12,912 bases of DNA from CAZPYD01 sp964590835 (GTDB lineage Bacteria; Patescibacteriota; Minisyncoccia; JAHISW01; Tagabacteraceae). The position numbers were made by a program, and so were the translations under genes. Where the stretch lies: positions 1-12,912 of the forward strand of contig CAZPYD010000022.1 in the NCBI GenBank assembly GCA_964590835.1, given 5' to 3'. The number at the start of each line of letters is the position of its first letter. Positions within the stretch are counted from its first letter, which is position 1. Below, in pieces: positions 1 through 5,711 of this stretch. The notes under the pieces were generated by a model. The model had not been told where the DNA came from. It did no database searches and saw only the letters and a program-made list of their open reading frames with translations.

Positions 1-14
1 GTGGGGGTAAATTT

Positions 15-884
15 TTAGTAAGCACCGTGTTCAAAAAACGATGAAAAGGCAAATGTTATAGGCATGTATTTGGATAGCTCGTCTTTCATTTGCAGGGATT
101 CTGTGTAAGGAATATATTTGTCGTTTGCAGAGTGGGCGATAAACATATCTGCACTAATTTCGTTTTTGAAGCTTGATGGTGAGAGCTGATTTTTTAATTC
201 TTTAAATTCTGTTTCTTTTAGGAATGTTTTTTGGTCTGTTTTGTAATACTCAAGTGTTTTTGCTAAAATTTCTTTTGAATAAGGATCGGCTTCTTTTGTG
301 ATAATAAAATTAAGTGCGCTTTCAATATTGTAGTAGCCAGAAAAGCTTATTATAAAGCTTATAAAATCTTTTATTTGAGGGTGGGTGCTGGCGATAATGG
401 TTGGCCCGTTACCGTAGCTAATTCCAAATAGCCCTACTTTTTCTGTGTTGAATTTTTCTTTAACAAAAAGAGAAGTGGCTACTACATCGTCTATATCTTT
501 CGTGCTTATTATTTTTTGTTCTTCATAACGCCATGGGACTGCAACCACAAACCCTGCGCGAGCAAAAGTGTCAGCTAGGTTTATTAGTCTAGGGTCATCT
601 AAACCCTTGTTGATAAACGGAGTATAAATAACCATTGCTGAATCACCCCCTTTTTTGGGTGAATAAATGTGAATTGTTAAATCACGCCCACTAGGGCTTT
701 CAATAAAGAATTCTTCTTTTGTGGGCTCTGCTGTAAAGATTGTTAGTGGCCGCCAGCCGTTTTCAAGAAAAAGGATATTTATGGAGACGCCAATTGTTTT
801 AAGTTGATTTTTACCAAAAACAAAAAACAAAACAAAAACAACAAGAATGATTATAAAAAGAATTTGTTTTTTGTTTAATCGCAT
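15..884 (-). CDS. Membrane-anchored alpha/beta hydrolase, dienelactone-hydrolase-like
   Basis: A 289-residue protein. The first residues are basic (MRLNKK), followed by one hydrophobic helix at about 8-23, which fits an uncleaved membrane anchor with the hydrolase domain outside. The nucleophile elbow is GISYG (154-158, Ser156). An acid candidate is Asp255 in HSANDKYIP, and the catalytic His candidate is His286 in FEHGAY. This order and spacing fit the Ser-Asp-His triad of the dienelactone hydrolase/prolyl-oligopeptidase-like branch. The substrate cannot be told. The reading frame stays open back to 1169, but I chose the ATG at 884: the anchor begins there, and the longer frame runs antisense through acpS. 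The C-terminus is odd, because the stop comes only three residues after the presumed His. Most relatives carry a further helix, so this may be a shortened end. It is transcribed divergently from acpS. Confidence 0.8.
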   Translation of the reverse strand: MRLNKKQILFIIILVVFVLFFVFGKNQLKTIGVSINILFLENGWRPLTIFTAEPTKEEFFIESPSGRDLTIHIYSPKKGGDSAMVIYTPFINKGLDDPRLINLADTFARAGFVVAVPWRYEEQKIISTKDIDDVVATSLFVKEKFNTEKVGLFGISYGNGPTIIASTHPQIKDFISFIISFSGYYNIESALNFIITKEADPYSKEILAKTLEYYKTDQKTFLKETEFKELKNQLSPSSFKNEISADMFIAHSANDKYIPYTESLQMKDELSKYMPITFAFSSFFEHGAY

Positions 885-890
885 ATAGTT

Positions 891-918
891 TTGAATCGTC
901 TTACTGATATTATATAAT
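891..918. promoter_or_regulatory. Divergent promoters sharing a 10-bp palindromic -10 region
   Basis: On the plus strand TTGAAT (891-896) and a perfect TATAAT (913-918) are 16 bp apart. The expected transcription start, 6-7 bases downstream, falls on or beside the acpS ATG at 925, so the acpS message may be leaderless. On the minus strand another perfect TATAAT lies at 914-909, because ATTATATAAT (909-918) is a perfect palindrome. The minus -35 region is poor. It would drive the hydrolase gene with a leader of roughly 18 bases. No Shine-Dalgarno precedes either start. Confidence 0.55.
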
Positions 919-924
919 AATAAG

Positions 925-1269
925 ATGATTATAAGAACAGGTTGTGATGTGGTAAGTGTTGAGAAATTTAAAGTTTCTGCCAAGCGAGGAGGAGCAGTTT
1001 TTTTGGATAATATATTTTCCAAGCAAGAGCTAGATGGTGCCAGTATGGAATCTTTGGCGGGAATATTCGCAGCAAAAGAATCTATTGTAAAAGCGTGTGG
1101 TTTTGGTGCGGGTGATTGGAGAAAGATAGAGATAACAAAAAATACAAATGGAAGACCAGAAGTTAACATTTTAGGTTCGCAAAATTTTTTAAGTAAGGAT
1201 GTTAGTATTAGCCATGATGGCGATTATGCTTTTGCCACGGCTACTTTTTTAATACAAATAAACAAATAA
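925..1269 (+). CDS. acpS: Holo-[acyl-carrier-protein] synthase (AcpS)
   Basis: A 114-residue protein, close to the usual AcpS length of 115-130. The enzyme moves 4'-phosphopantetheine from coenzyme A to the serine of an acyl carrier protein in the cytoplasm. Visible signatures are the N-terminal GCDVV with Mg-binding Asp8, a FSKQEL segment at 31-36, LAGIFAAKESIVKACG (44-59) with metal-binding Glu52 and the family lysine, W65 with KIEI, GRPEV (76-80), and SISHDGDYAFA (94-104). ATG 925 is the first start that keeps the conserved N-terminus. The stop is 4 bp before the ATG of the acyl ligase/ACP/acyltransferase gene, so the two probably form one transcript. The natural substrate is then likely the carrier domain inside that neighbour. 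Confidence 0.93.
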   Translation: MIIRTGCDVVSVEKFKVSAKRGGAVFLDNIFSKQELDGASMESLAGIFAAKESIVKACGFGAGDWRKIEITKNTNGRPEVNILGSQNFLSKDVSISHDGDYAFATATFLIQINK

Positions 1270-1273
1270 ATAT

Positions 1274-3778
1274 ATGTTACTTACAAGTATTTTAGAAAAA
1301 AATGCCAAAGAGAGACCTGATAAAACAGCTTTAACAATGAGGATGGGGTATAGGACGGTGGCTTTGAGCTACCGTGAGGTTTATGATCTTTCTTTAAAAA
1401 CTGCTTGTTTTTTGCAAAAACAAGGCGTAGAAAAAGATGATAAGGTTTTGCTTTTGGCACCCAATTCTCCCTACTGGATTCTTGTTTTTTTTGGCTGTCT
1501 TTTCCGCGGGGCGGTGCCCGTTCCTTTAAATATTCAAAGTACTGGTGAGATGGTGACCAGAGTGGCAGATCAAACAGATGCCAAGCTTATTTTTAAATAT
1601 TTGCATTATAAAGAAGAACTTCCTGTCTCGCCTACGAGTCAAGGTGGGTCTCAAAATTTAAAGAGTTATGATATTGAATTTTTAATAGAAGAGCTTGAAA
1701 AGATAGACTGCACCGGTTTTGAAAAAGAAGAGTTAAAAGAAAATGATTTTGTACAGATTTTATATACTTCGGGCACCACCGGGGATCCAAAGGGTGTTCC
1801 TCTTACACATAAAAATATTTTTTCTAACGTAGAGAGCTTGTCAAAGATAATCCCCATTTCTCCGGAAGACAAATTTCTCTCTATTTTGCCATTAAGTCAT
1901 ATTCTTGAGCAGTCTGCTGGGTTTTTTGTTCCTTTCTATAATGGTTCTCAAATTGTTTTCGCCGAATCTCCATCTGCGATTAAAGGGCTTTTGAAAGAAC
2001 ATAAAATAACCAAAATGGTGGCGGTGCCGGAGTTTTTGAAGGTTGTTATGAACAGGATAGAGGCAGGCGCTGAAGAGAAAGGTAAAAAAGAAATGCTTGA
2101 GAAAATGATGGCCCTTTCTCTTAAACTAAAAAGCAATTGGGGGCGCAGGTTTATCTTCTTCTCTATTCATAAAGAGTTTGGGGGCAAGCTAGATACGGTT
2201 GCCTCCGGGGGTGCTCCGCTAGAAATTGGTCTTGAAAAGAAATGGGAGGCGTTGGGTGTGAGCCTTTTGCAGGGTTATGGCCTTACAGAAACTTCGCCGA
2301 TTGTTTCTCTTAATTCGTATAAAGAACATAAGCTTGGTTCTATTGGTAAAATTTTGCCTGGGGTTGAGGTAAAAATCGCTGATGACGGAGAAATACTGGT
2401 AAAAGGCCCTGGTGTTTTTGGGGGATATTTTAAAAACGAAGAAAAAACAAGAGAAGCTTTTACTGAAGGTGGCTGGTTTAGGACAGATGATATGGGTGAG
2501 CTAGATGATGAAGGTTTTCTTTTTATAAAAGGAAGGAAGAAATATATGATCTTGGGACCTGGCGGGCAAAATGTATTCCCGGAGGATATCGAATTTGAGC
2601 TCAACAAAGCTTCGGCTGTAGAAGACAGTTGTGTGGTTGGGATTGAAAAACCGGGCGGGCAAATGGAAATCCATGCAGTTTTGCTTGGGGAGATAAAACA
2701 AGACGAGGTGCAAAACATAATCGAAGAGGCCAATAAAAAACTTGCATCATATCAAAGGGTAATCAACTGGTCCATCTGGGACGAGGAAGATTTCCCTCGT
2801 TCAGCGACAAGAAAGGTGCAAAAAGGAAAGGTAATGAAATGGCTCGAAATGAGACAAGAGAAAGTTGCACCAGAGCCCATGGAAGAAAAAACTCCTCTAC
2901 AGCATCTTTTGGCAGAAATTACCGGTACGTCAGTGGCTGAAATAAATGGCAACACAAAAATCGTTTCAGAGCTGGGTATTGATTCTCTTTTGCGCATAGA
3001 GCTGGTTAGTAGAATAGAAGAAAAATTTGGTGCAGAAATTGAAGAAGTAAAAATAACTTTGTCGACAAAAGTTGCGGACTTGGAAGAGATGATTAAAAAA
3101 GGCAACGAAGTAAAGAAAGAAAAATATGAATACAAAGATTGGCCGCGAAAGAGAAGCGTTTCTTTTTTGAGGTTTTTGGTGGGGGCGGTTTTGGTTGTTC
3201 CTTCTTCTAGGATTTTTATGAGTTTAAAAATAGAAGGCCGAGAAAACTTAAAAGGGTTAAAAACTCCGGCTGTGTTTATGCCAAATCACATTAGCTATTT
3301 TGATTCCTTGGCTTTGCTTATGGCTGTACCTACCAGAATAAGGCGGCAGTTGTCTTTTGCTGCGGCCATAGATGTGCTTTATACGCAATACAAAAAATAC
3401 GCCTTCTGGGGTGAGTTGTTGTTTAACACTTTTCCTTTTCCAAGAAAAGAATATGAAAAGATAAAACCAGGCCTTAATTATGTAGGTAGAATGCTGGACA
3501 AAGGCTGGTCTGTGGCTGTTTTCCCGGAAGGGAAGATGAGCACAACTGGCGAGCTTCTGCCGCTAAAAAGAGGTGCTGGTTTGATTGCTGTAGAAATGGA
3601 TTGCCAAATTGTGCCTGTTAAAATCTCAGGAACAGCAGAAGTATTGCCGCCAGGCAAACATTTCCCTAAAAAGAGGGGAGCAGTCACCGTAAAATTCGGC
3701 AAACCCATCAAATTCAAAAGATCCGACTCATACATAGAAGCCACTCAAAAGATAGAAGCAGCTTTAAGAGAATTATAA
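1274..3778 (+). CDS. Fused AMP-forming acyl ligase - acyl carrier domain - PlsC-like acyltransferase
   Basis: An 834-residue three-part protein. Residues 1-525 are an ANL-family acyl-AMP ligase, with the P-loop YTSGTTGDPKG (164-174), GYGLTETSP (334-342), the TDD (404-406) ribose-binding aspartate region, GRKKYMILGPGGQNVFPEDIE starting at 420, and the C-terminal catalytic lysine region PRSATRKVQKGK (508-519, Lys514 best candidate). Residues about 540-610 are an acyl carrier domain with ELGIDSLLRIE, Ser571 being the phosphopantetheine site. Residues about 628-834 are a PlsC/LPLAT acyltransferase with NHISYFD (HX4D: His672, Asp677) and FPEGKMS (750-756). Hydrophobic residues 629-649 may bind the membrane. 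The inferred role is to activate a free fatty acid, load it on its own carrier and acylate a (lyso)phospholipid or glycerophosphate. E. coli Aas has the acyltransferase first and no embedded ACP, so this order differs. No Shine-Dalgarno is seen. Translation is probably coupled to acpS. Confidence 0.9.
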   Translation: MLLTSILEKNAKERPDKTALTMRMGYRTVALSYREVYDLSLKTACFLQKQGVEKDDKVLLLAPNSPYWILVFFGCLFRGAVPVPLNIQSTGEMVTRVADQTDAKLIFKYLHYKEELPVSPTSQGGSQNLKSYDIEFLIEELEKIDCTGFEKEELKENDFVQILYTSGTTGDPKGVPLTHKNIFSNVESLSKIIPISPEDKFLSILPLSHILEQSAGFFVPFYNGSQIVFAESPSAIKGLLKEHKITKMVAVPEFLKVVMNRIEAGAEEKGKKEMLEKMMALSLKLKSNWGRRFIFFSIHKEFGGKLDTVASGGAPLEIGLEKKWEALGVSLLQGYGLTETSPIVSLNSYKEHKLGSIGKILPGVEVKIADDGEILVKGPGVFGGYFKNEEKTREAFTEGGWFRTDDMGELDDEGFLFIKGRKKYMILGPGGQNVFPEDIEFELNKASAVEDSCVVGIEKPGGQMEIHAVLLGEIKQDEVQNIIEEANKKLASYQRVINWSIWDEEDFPRSATRKVQKGKVMKWLEMRQEKVAPEPMEEKTPLQHLLAEITGTSVAEINGNTKIVSELGIDSLLRIELVSRIEEKFGAEIEEVKITLSTKVADLEEMIKKGNEVKKEKYEYKDWPRKRSVSFLRFLVGAVLVVPSSRIFMSLKIEGRENLKGLKTPAVFMPNHISYFDSLALLMAVPTRIRRQLSFAAAIDVLYTQYKKYAFWGELLFNTFPFPRKEYEKIKPGLNYVGRMLDKGWSVAVFPEGKMSTTGELLPLKRGAGLIAVEMDCQIVPVKISGTAEVLPPGKHFPKKRGAVTVKFGKPIKFKRSDSYIEATQKIEAALREL

Positions 3779-3843
3779 TAAAATTCTTAAATAATAGTGC
3801 AGACATCATTTATTATGGTTAAGCCCTTTTCTCGCCTTCACCC

Positions 3844-3865
3844 CGAAAACCCAGTAGGGTTTTCG
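3844..3865. terminator. Terminator-like hairpin after the ligase fusion gene
   Basis: Arms CGAAAACCC (3844-3852) and GGGTTTTCG (3857-3865) are perfectly complementary (9 bp) around the 4-base loop AGTA. The A-run on one side and T-run on the other make it readable in both directions, but there is no long T tract outside the stem. It lies 66 bp past the ligase stop and is the best terminator candidate for the acpS operon. Confidence 0.5.
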
Positions 3866-3889
3866 CATTGGAAAAAGAAATTACGTTTT

Positions 3890-3912
3890 ACGTCGAAGTC
3901 CGACTTCGACGT
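3890..3912. repeat. 23-bp perfect palindrome (11-bp arms, single C centre)
   Basis: Left arm ACGTCGAAGTC (3890-3900), centre C (3901), right arm GACTTCGACGT (3902-3912). It is too tight for a normal RNA hairpin loop, so a protein-binding site or a cruciform/repeat element is as likely as a terminator. It shares its design with the palindrome at 3950-3974. Confidence 0.6.
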
Positions 3913-3949
3913 CTTTAAACCATAAGGATTACAATTTTTATCTATGTAT

Positions 3950-3974
3950 CTGTGCGATATCCGATATCGCACAG
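3950..3974. repeat. 25-bp perfect palindrome (12-bp arms, single C centre)
   Basis: Left arm CTGTGCGATATC (3950-3961), centre C (3962), right arm GATATCGCACAG (3963-3974). The core reads TCCGA, as in the palindrome 38 bp upstream, though the arms differ otherwise. The function is unknown. Confidence 0.6.
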
Positions 3975-3993
3975 AATATACAAAACGTACGAC

Positions 3994-4020
3994 CCTGCCT
4001 ACCGAGAGGCAGGCCTGCCT
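3994..4020. repeat. GC-rich short inverted repeat with a third copy of its arm
   Basis: CCTGCCT (3994-4000), six bases, AGGCAGG (4007-4013), then CCTGCCT again (4014-4020). The middle copy can pair with either flank. The run is far richer in G+C than its surroundings and resembles the small mobile-like repeats scattered in Parcubacteria intergenic DNA. That resemblance is from memory and was not searched. Confidence 0.4.
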
Positions 4021-4037
4021 GTTTGTTTATTTTTTTG

Positions 4038-4065
4038 TTGACCCTCATATTAGCTGTGGTATTGT
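4038..4065 (+). promoter_or_regulatory. Promoter candidate for the small membrane protein
   Basis: TTGACC (4038-4043, 5 of 6 to consensus), 16-bp spacer, then TATTGT (4060-4065, 4 of 6) preceded by TGG, an extended -10 element. The predicted start is near 4072, giving a leader of about 40 bases that contains the Shine-Dalgarno. Confidence 0.45.
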
Positions 4066-4098
4066 TTGGGTAGGTTTGAGGTAAATTGAAAATTAAAG

Positions 4099-4105
4099 AG
4101 AGGAG
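4099..4105 (+). promoter_or_regulatory. Shine-Dalgarno that fixes the start at 4113
   Basis: AGAGGAG ends 7 bases before ATG 4113. The frame stays open upstream to a TTG at 4086, but the strong SD spacing favours the ATG. Clear SD sequences are the exception in this window. Confidence 0.7.
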
Positions 4106-4112
4106 CTGTGAA

Positions 4113-4637
4113 ATGGAAAACATAGAAAAAGATGTTTTTATGGATTCAGTTAAGAAGTTAAATAAAGGGGGTTGGTATACTCTAGCGAGCTATAAGAAAA
4201 GACAGGGCAGTTTTTCTTTTATTGCTATTATAAGTCTTTGTGTTTCTTTTTTGGGGATGTTCTTTTTGAGAGGTCCTTCCTCTTCAGAGCTCCCCATAGA
4301 GCTGACTATTGGGTTTGGTGTTGTGGTTGGAGGTCTTTCTGTTTTTGGTGCTATGGTGATTGCTATGGTTACCGATTTGATTGTTTTTAGGCTTATGACT
4401 AAGACAAACAAAAAAAGAGGAGAAGAATGTTTCGAGGCATCAAAGAGGTTGTATGAGGGCTTAAAATCTAAAGGTGTTGCAGTGTCTGGTCATGGTAGTG
4501 CACCTAATGATGACGGAAGAGATTTTGTTATTCGGATTTCCCTTAACGGCGATAAAAAAACATTTGATGAAATTTACTTGCTAGAAACTGACCCAAAGTC
4601 CGGTTTTCAAGTGAAATATAAGTTTTTGAAGAAGTAA
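4113..4637 (+). CDS. Small two-helix membrane protein of unknown function
   Basis: A 174-residue protein that I do not recognise. The N-terminal 30 residues are charged. Two hydrophobic segments follow at about 33-52 and 64-94, joined by a short loop with RGPSSSELP, so a helical hairpin in the membrane is likely. The remaining 80 residues are soluble: a lysine/glutamate-rich helix (98-120), then alternating strands such as DFVIRISLN and DEIYLLETD. ATG 4113 was chosen because of the AGAGGAG site. It has its own promoter candidate, and a strong terminator lies downstream. After the stop, the -1 frame stays open and protein-like for another 34 codons, so the true C-terminus may be longer. It could be a cell-envelope protein, but nothing in view says with what partner. 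Confidence 0.75.
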   Translation: MENIEKDVFMDSVKKLNKGGWYTLASYKKRQGSFSFIAIISLCVSFLGMFFLRGPSSSELPIELTIGFGVVVGGLSVFGAMVIAMVTDLIVFRLMTKTNKKRGEECFEASKRLYEGLKSKGVAVSGHGSAPNDDGRDFVIRISLNGDKKTFDEIYLLETDPKSGFQVKYKFLKK

Positions 4638-4738
4638 TCGAAAAAAGGAGAGAGACTGCCCTGGAAGATGGCGGCTTTACTCCGGAGGATATTGGGACCA
4701 CTAGGGATGAGCTTCATTCCTATGTCCCGCTGACCTGA
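4622..4738 (+). pseudogene. Protein-like tail in the -1 frame after the membrane protein gene
   Basis: The frame opens after a stop at 4619-4621 and ends with TGA 4736-4738. From 4634 it reads VIEKRRETALEDGG and then FTPEDIGTTRDELHSYVPLT, which has the composition and rhythm of a real C-terminal tail. It has no ATG, GTG or TTG start. It overlaps the last codons of the membrane protein in the -1 frame, so one indel between 4622 and 4637 would join them. It is richer in G+C than its neighbours. Alternatives are a remnant of another gene, a sequencing indel, or chance. Confidence 0.4.
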
Positions 4739-4771
4739 TTTCGGCCAACTTTTTTAAATCAAACCAAAAAG

Positions 4772-4795
4772 CGAGGGGCCAGCCCTCGTTTTTTT
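4772..4795. terminator. Rho-independent terminator
   Basis: Stem CGAGGG (4772-4777) with CCCTCG (4783-4788), loop GCCAG, then seven T (4789-4795). Five A precede the stem, so it also works on the minus strand. It ends transcription of the membrane protein gene just before the antitoxin promoter. Confidence 0.85.
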
Positions 4796-4800
4796 GTGGG

Positions 4801-4841
4801 TTGACTTTTGAGATATTAGGTGTACACTTAAGGTACACCTA
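4801..4841 (+). promoter_or_regulatory. Antitoxin promoter with overlapping operator palindrome
   Basis: TTGACT (4801-4806), 16-bp spacer, TACACT (4823-4828, 4 of 6). Over the -10 and the expected start lies a perfect inverted repeat: TAGGTGTAC (4817-4825) and GTACACCTA (4833-4841) with a 7-bp centre. Toxin-antitoxin operons usually repress themselves through antitoxin binding at such a site. The position over the -10 supports this reading. Confidence 0.65.
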
Positions 4842-4867
4842 GTTTTAATATTTATTATTTTAAAAAC

Positions 4868-5116
4868 ATGACTACTAGATTTGTTGGCGTAAAAGAATTG
4901 CGCCAGAATATGGCCAAAATCACAAAAGAAGCTGAAGAAAAAAAACAGCGCTTGATTGTTTTGCGAAAAAATAAGCCTATTTTTGAACTAAGACCGCTTT
5001 CAGGTAAAAGTATCTATAAAGAAAGTTTTATAAAAGATATGGGAGAAGCTCAAGAGCAAGTAAGGCGGGGTGAGGTTTATGATTTTGACGAGGTCTGTAA
5101 AGAGCTGGGATTATGA
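4868..5116 (+). CDS. Phd/YefM- or RelB-type antitoxin
   Basis: An 82-residue acidic-tailed protein. The N-terminal half (5-45), with VKELRQNMAKITKEAEEKKQ, then RLIVLRKNKPIFELRPL, matches the Phd/YefM fold: a short helix, a second helix and a strand pair that together form the DNA-binding dimer. The C-terminal half, from about 53, is a helical tail of the kind that wraps the toxin. It would neutralise its partner toxin and repress its own promoter at 4817-4841. The stop overlaps the toxin start as ATGA (5113-5116), the classic coupled arrangement. There is no Shine-Dalgarno upstream. The partner is truncated, so this may now be an orphan antitoxin. Confidence 0.82.
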   Translation: MTTRFVGVKELRQNMAKITKEAEEKKQRLIVLRKNKPIFELRPLSGKSIYKESFIKDMGEAQEQVRRGEVYDFDEVCKELGL

Positions 5117-5286
5117 AATACAAGTTAAAATTAACTAAAGAATCGAGAGCAGAACTAAAAGGATTAGAAAAACAAATACAAAAAAGAATTACTCAAAAAT
5201 TGATATTTTATGGTTCAAGTGAAAACCCTAAGATGAGGCGTTTATTTTTTCAAAAAAATCAAAAACCCTTGACAGGGTTTATCTAA
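5113..5286 (+). pseudogene. Truncated RelE/ParE-family toxin
   Basis: A 57-residue frame. MKYKLKLTKESRAELKGLEK, then QIQKRITQKLIFYGSSENPK matches the first strand and the two helices of RelE/ParE mRNA-interferase-like toxins (usual length 85-100). After ENPK (residue 40) the family pattern stops. The expected GxYRFRxGDYRVxF strands and the C-terminal basic/His residues are absent in all three forward frames up to the next gene. The rest (MRRLFFQKNQKPLTGFI) runs into an A-rich stretch and a hairpin with TTGACA. Loss of the active-site half means it is probably inactive. A junction at roughly 5232-5262 is the likely break. Read literally it could also be a very short real protein. Confidence 0.7.
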
Positions 5287-5298
5287 TTATGCTAAGTT
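5263..5298 (+). promoter_or_regulatory. Promoter candidate with its -35 in a hairpin loop, upstream of rpoB
   Basis: AAACCC (5263-5268) and GGGTTT (5275-5280) pair around a perfect TTGACA (5269-5274). Downstream, TGC precedes TAAGTT (5293-5298), a weak extended -10 at an 18-bp spacer. If used, it gives rpoB a leader of about 420 bases. The hairpin alone could instead be a weak terminator of the broken toxin-antitoxin unit. A nearer but weak pair is TTGCAA (5520-5525) with TATATA (5542-5547). Confidence 0.4.
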
Positions 5299-5584
5299 AG
5301 TTATCAACAGTTAAGGGAATTGTAAATTCCGCTTTAGAAGTATAAAATTAAGTTTAAGGTGTCTATTCTTCACACCAACATTTAGATAATAAATTCAATT
5401 AAATAACCCGTTTAACAAACGCAGGATGGGCTGCTTTTGATGCTGTTGTATTATTTTTTTCTGTATATTTTTTAAAAATCAAATACAAAATCTACTAATT
5501 ATATTATAGCATATAATTATTGCAAATATAAATTCTTATATTATATATAACTTTATTTTATTAAAATAAGTAACAAGTTTGTTT
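5287..5584. other. AT-rich non-coding stretch upstream of rpoB
   Basis: No convincing gene is seen on either strand. Small structures are present: GGAATT/AATTCC around GTA near 5317-5331, GGTGT/ACACC near 5359-5377, CGTTT-AAC-AAACG (5409-5421), a T7 run near 5453-5460 that could end a short RNA, and TTATTTTA-T-TAAAATAA (5553-5569). Bases 5461-5580 are almost entirely A and T. I could not match the segment to tmRNA, 6S RNA, RNase P RNA or SRP RNA. Confidence 0.5.
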
Positions 5585-5683
5585 ATGCCCGGTAGTACAA
5601 ATTCAATGCGTTATCGAGGCAACAAAAACACAAAGTTACAAGACAAAAATATATTTAAAGAAAATTGTAAATTATTAGTTTAA
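5585..5683 (+). CDS. Possible 32-residue leader peptide upstream of rpoB
   Basis: ATG 5585 opens a frame of 32 codons (begins MPGSTNSMRYRGNKNTK, basic) ending in TAA 5681-5683, 43 bases before rpoB. It starts in the left TATG of the inverted-repeat element. If that element inserted into an older TATG, this ATG could be the original rpoB start. No Shine-Dalgarno and no known family. It may be chance. Confidence 0.2.
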   Translation: MPGSTNSMRYRGNKNTKLQDKNIFKENCKLLV

Positions 5684-5687
5684 TTAC

Positions 5688-5711
5688 AATTCAATGTCTG
5701 GACATTGAATT
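5688..5711. repeat. Inner hairpin competing with the element's long stem
   Basis: AATTCAATGTC (5688-5698) and GACATTGAATT (5701-5711) pair perfectly around TG. The right arm is also part of the element's right terminal arm, so in RNA it can pair either here or with 5598-5608, not both. The hairpin ends 15 bases before the rpoB start codon. Confidence 0.6.

Noticed and set aside
885..1169. A 95-residue N-terminal extension of the minus-strand hydrolase
   Set aside because: It runs antisense through the conserved part of acpS and lacks protein-like features. The membrane anchor begins at the ATG at 884.
2275..2733. Long minus-strand open frames within the ligase, rpoB and rpoC genes
   Set aside because: They are shadows of the plus-strand genes: serine/proline-rich, unlike known proteins and without start signals.
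4086..4112. TTG start nine codons upstream for the small membrane protein
   Set aside because: The AGAGGAG site is correctly spaced for ATG 4113 and would lie inside the longer version.
3779..4112. CRISPR array or tRNA gene in the palindrome-rich gap
   Set aside because: The palindromes are not repeated at regular spacing with spacers, and no cloverleaf with a T-loop motif is visible.
4618..4640. Programmed -1 frameshift joining the membrane protein to the tail at 4638-4738
   Set aside because: No standard slippery heptamer or strong downstream structure is seen at the junction. Indel or decay is simpler, so only the open frame itself is reported.
5301..5309. TTATCAACA resembles a DnaA box near AT-rich DNA, hinting at a replication origin
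   Set aside because: It is a single imperfect copy with no dnaA or dnaN nearby and no cluster of boxes.
5287..5460. A structured non-coding RNA gene (tmRNA, 6S, SRP or RNase P RNA)
   Set aside because: None of the conserved cores of these RNAs could be found. Only short weak stems and a T run are present.
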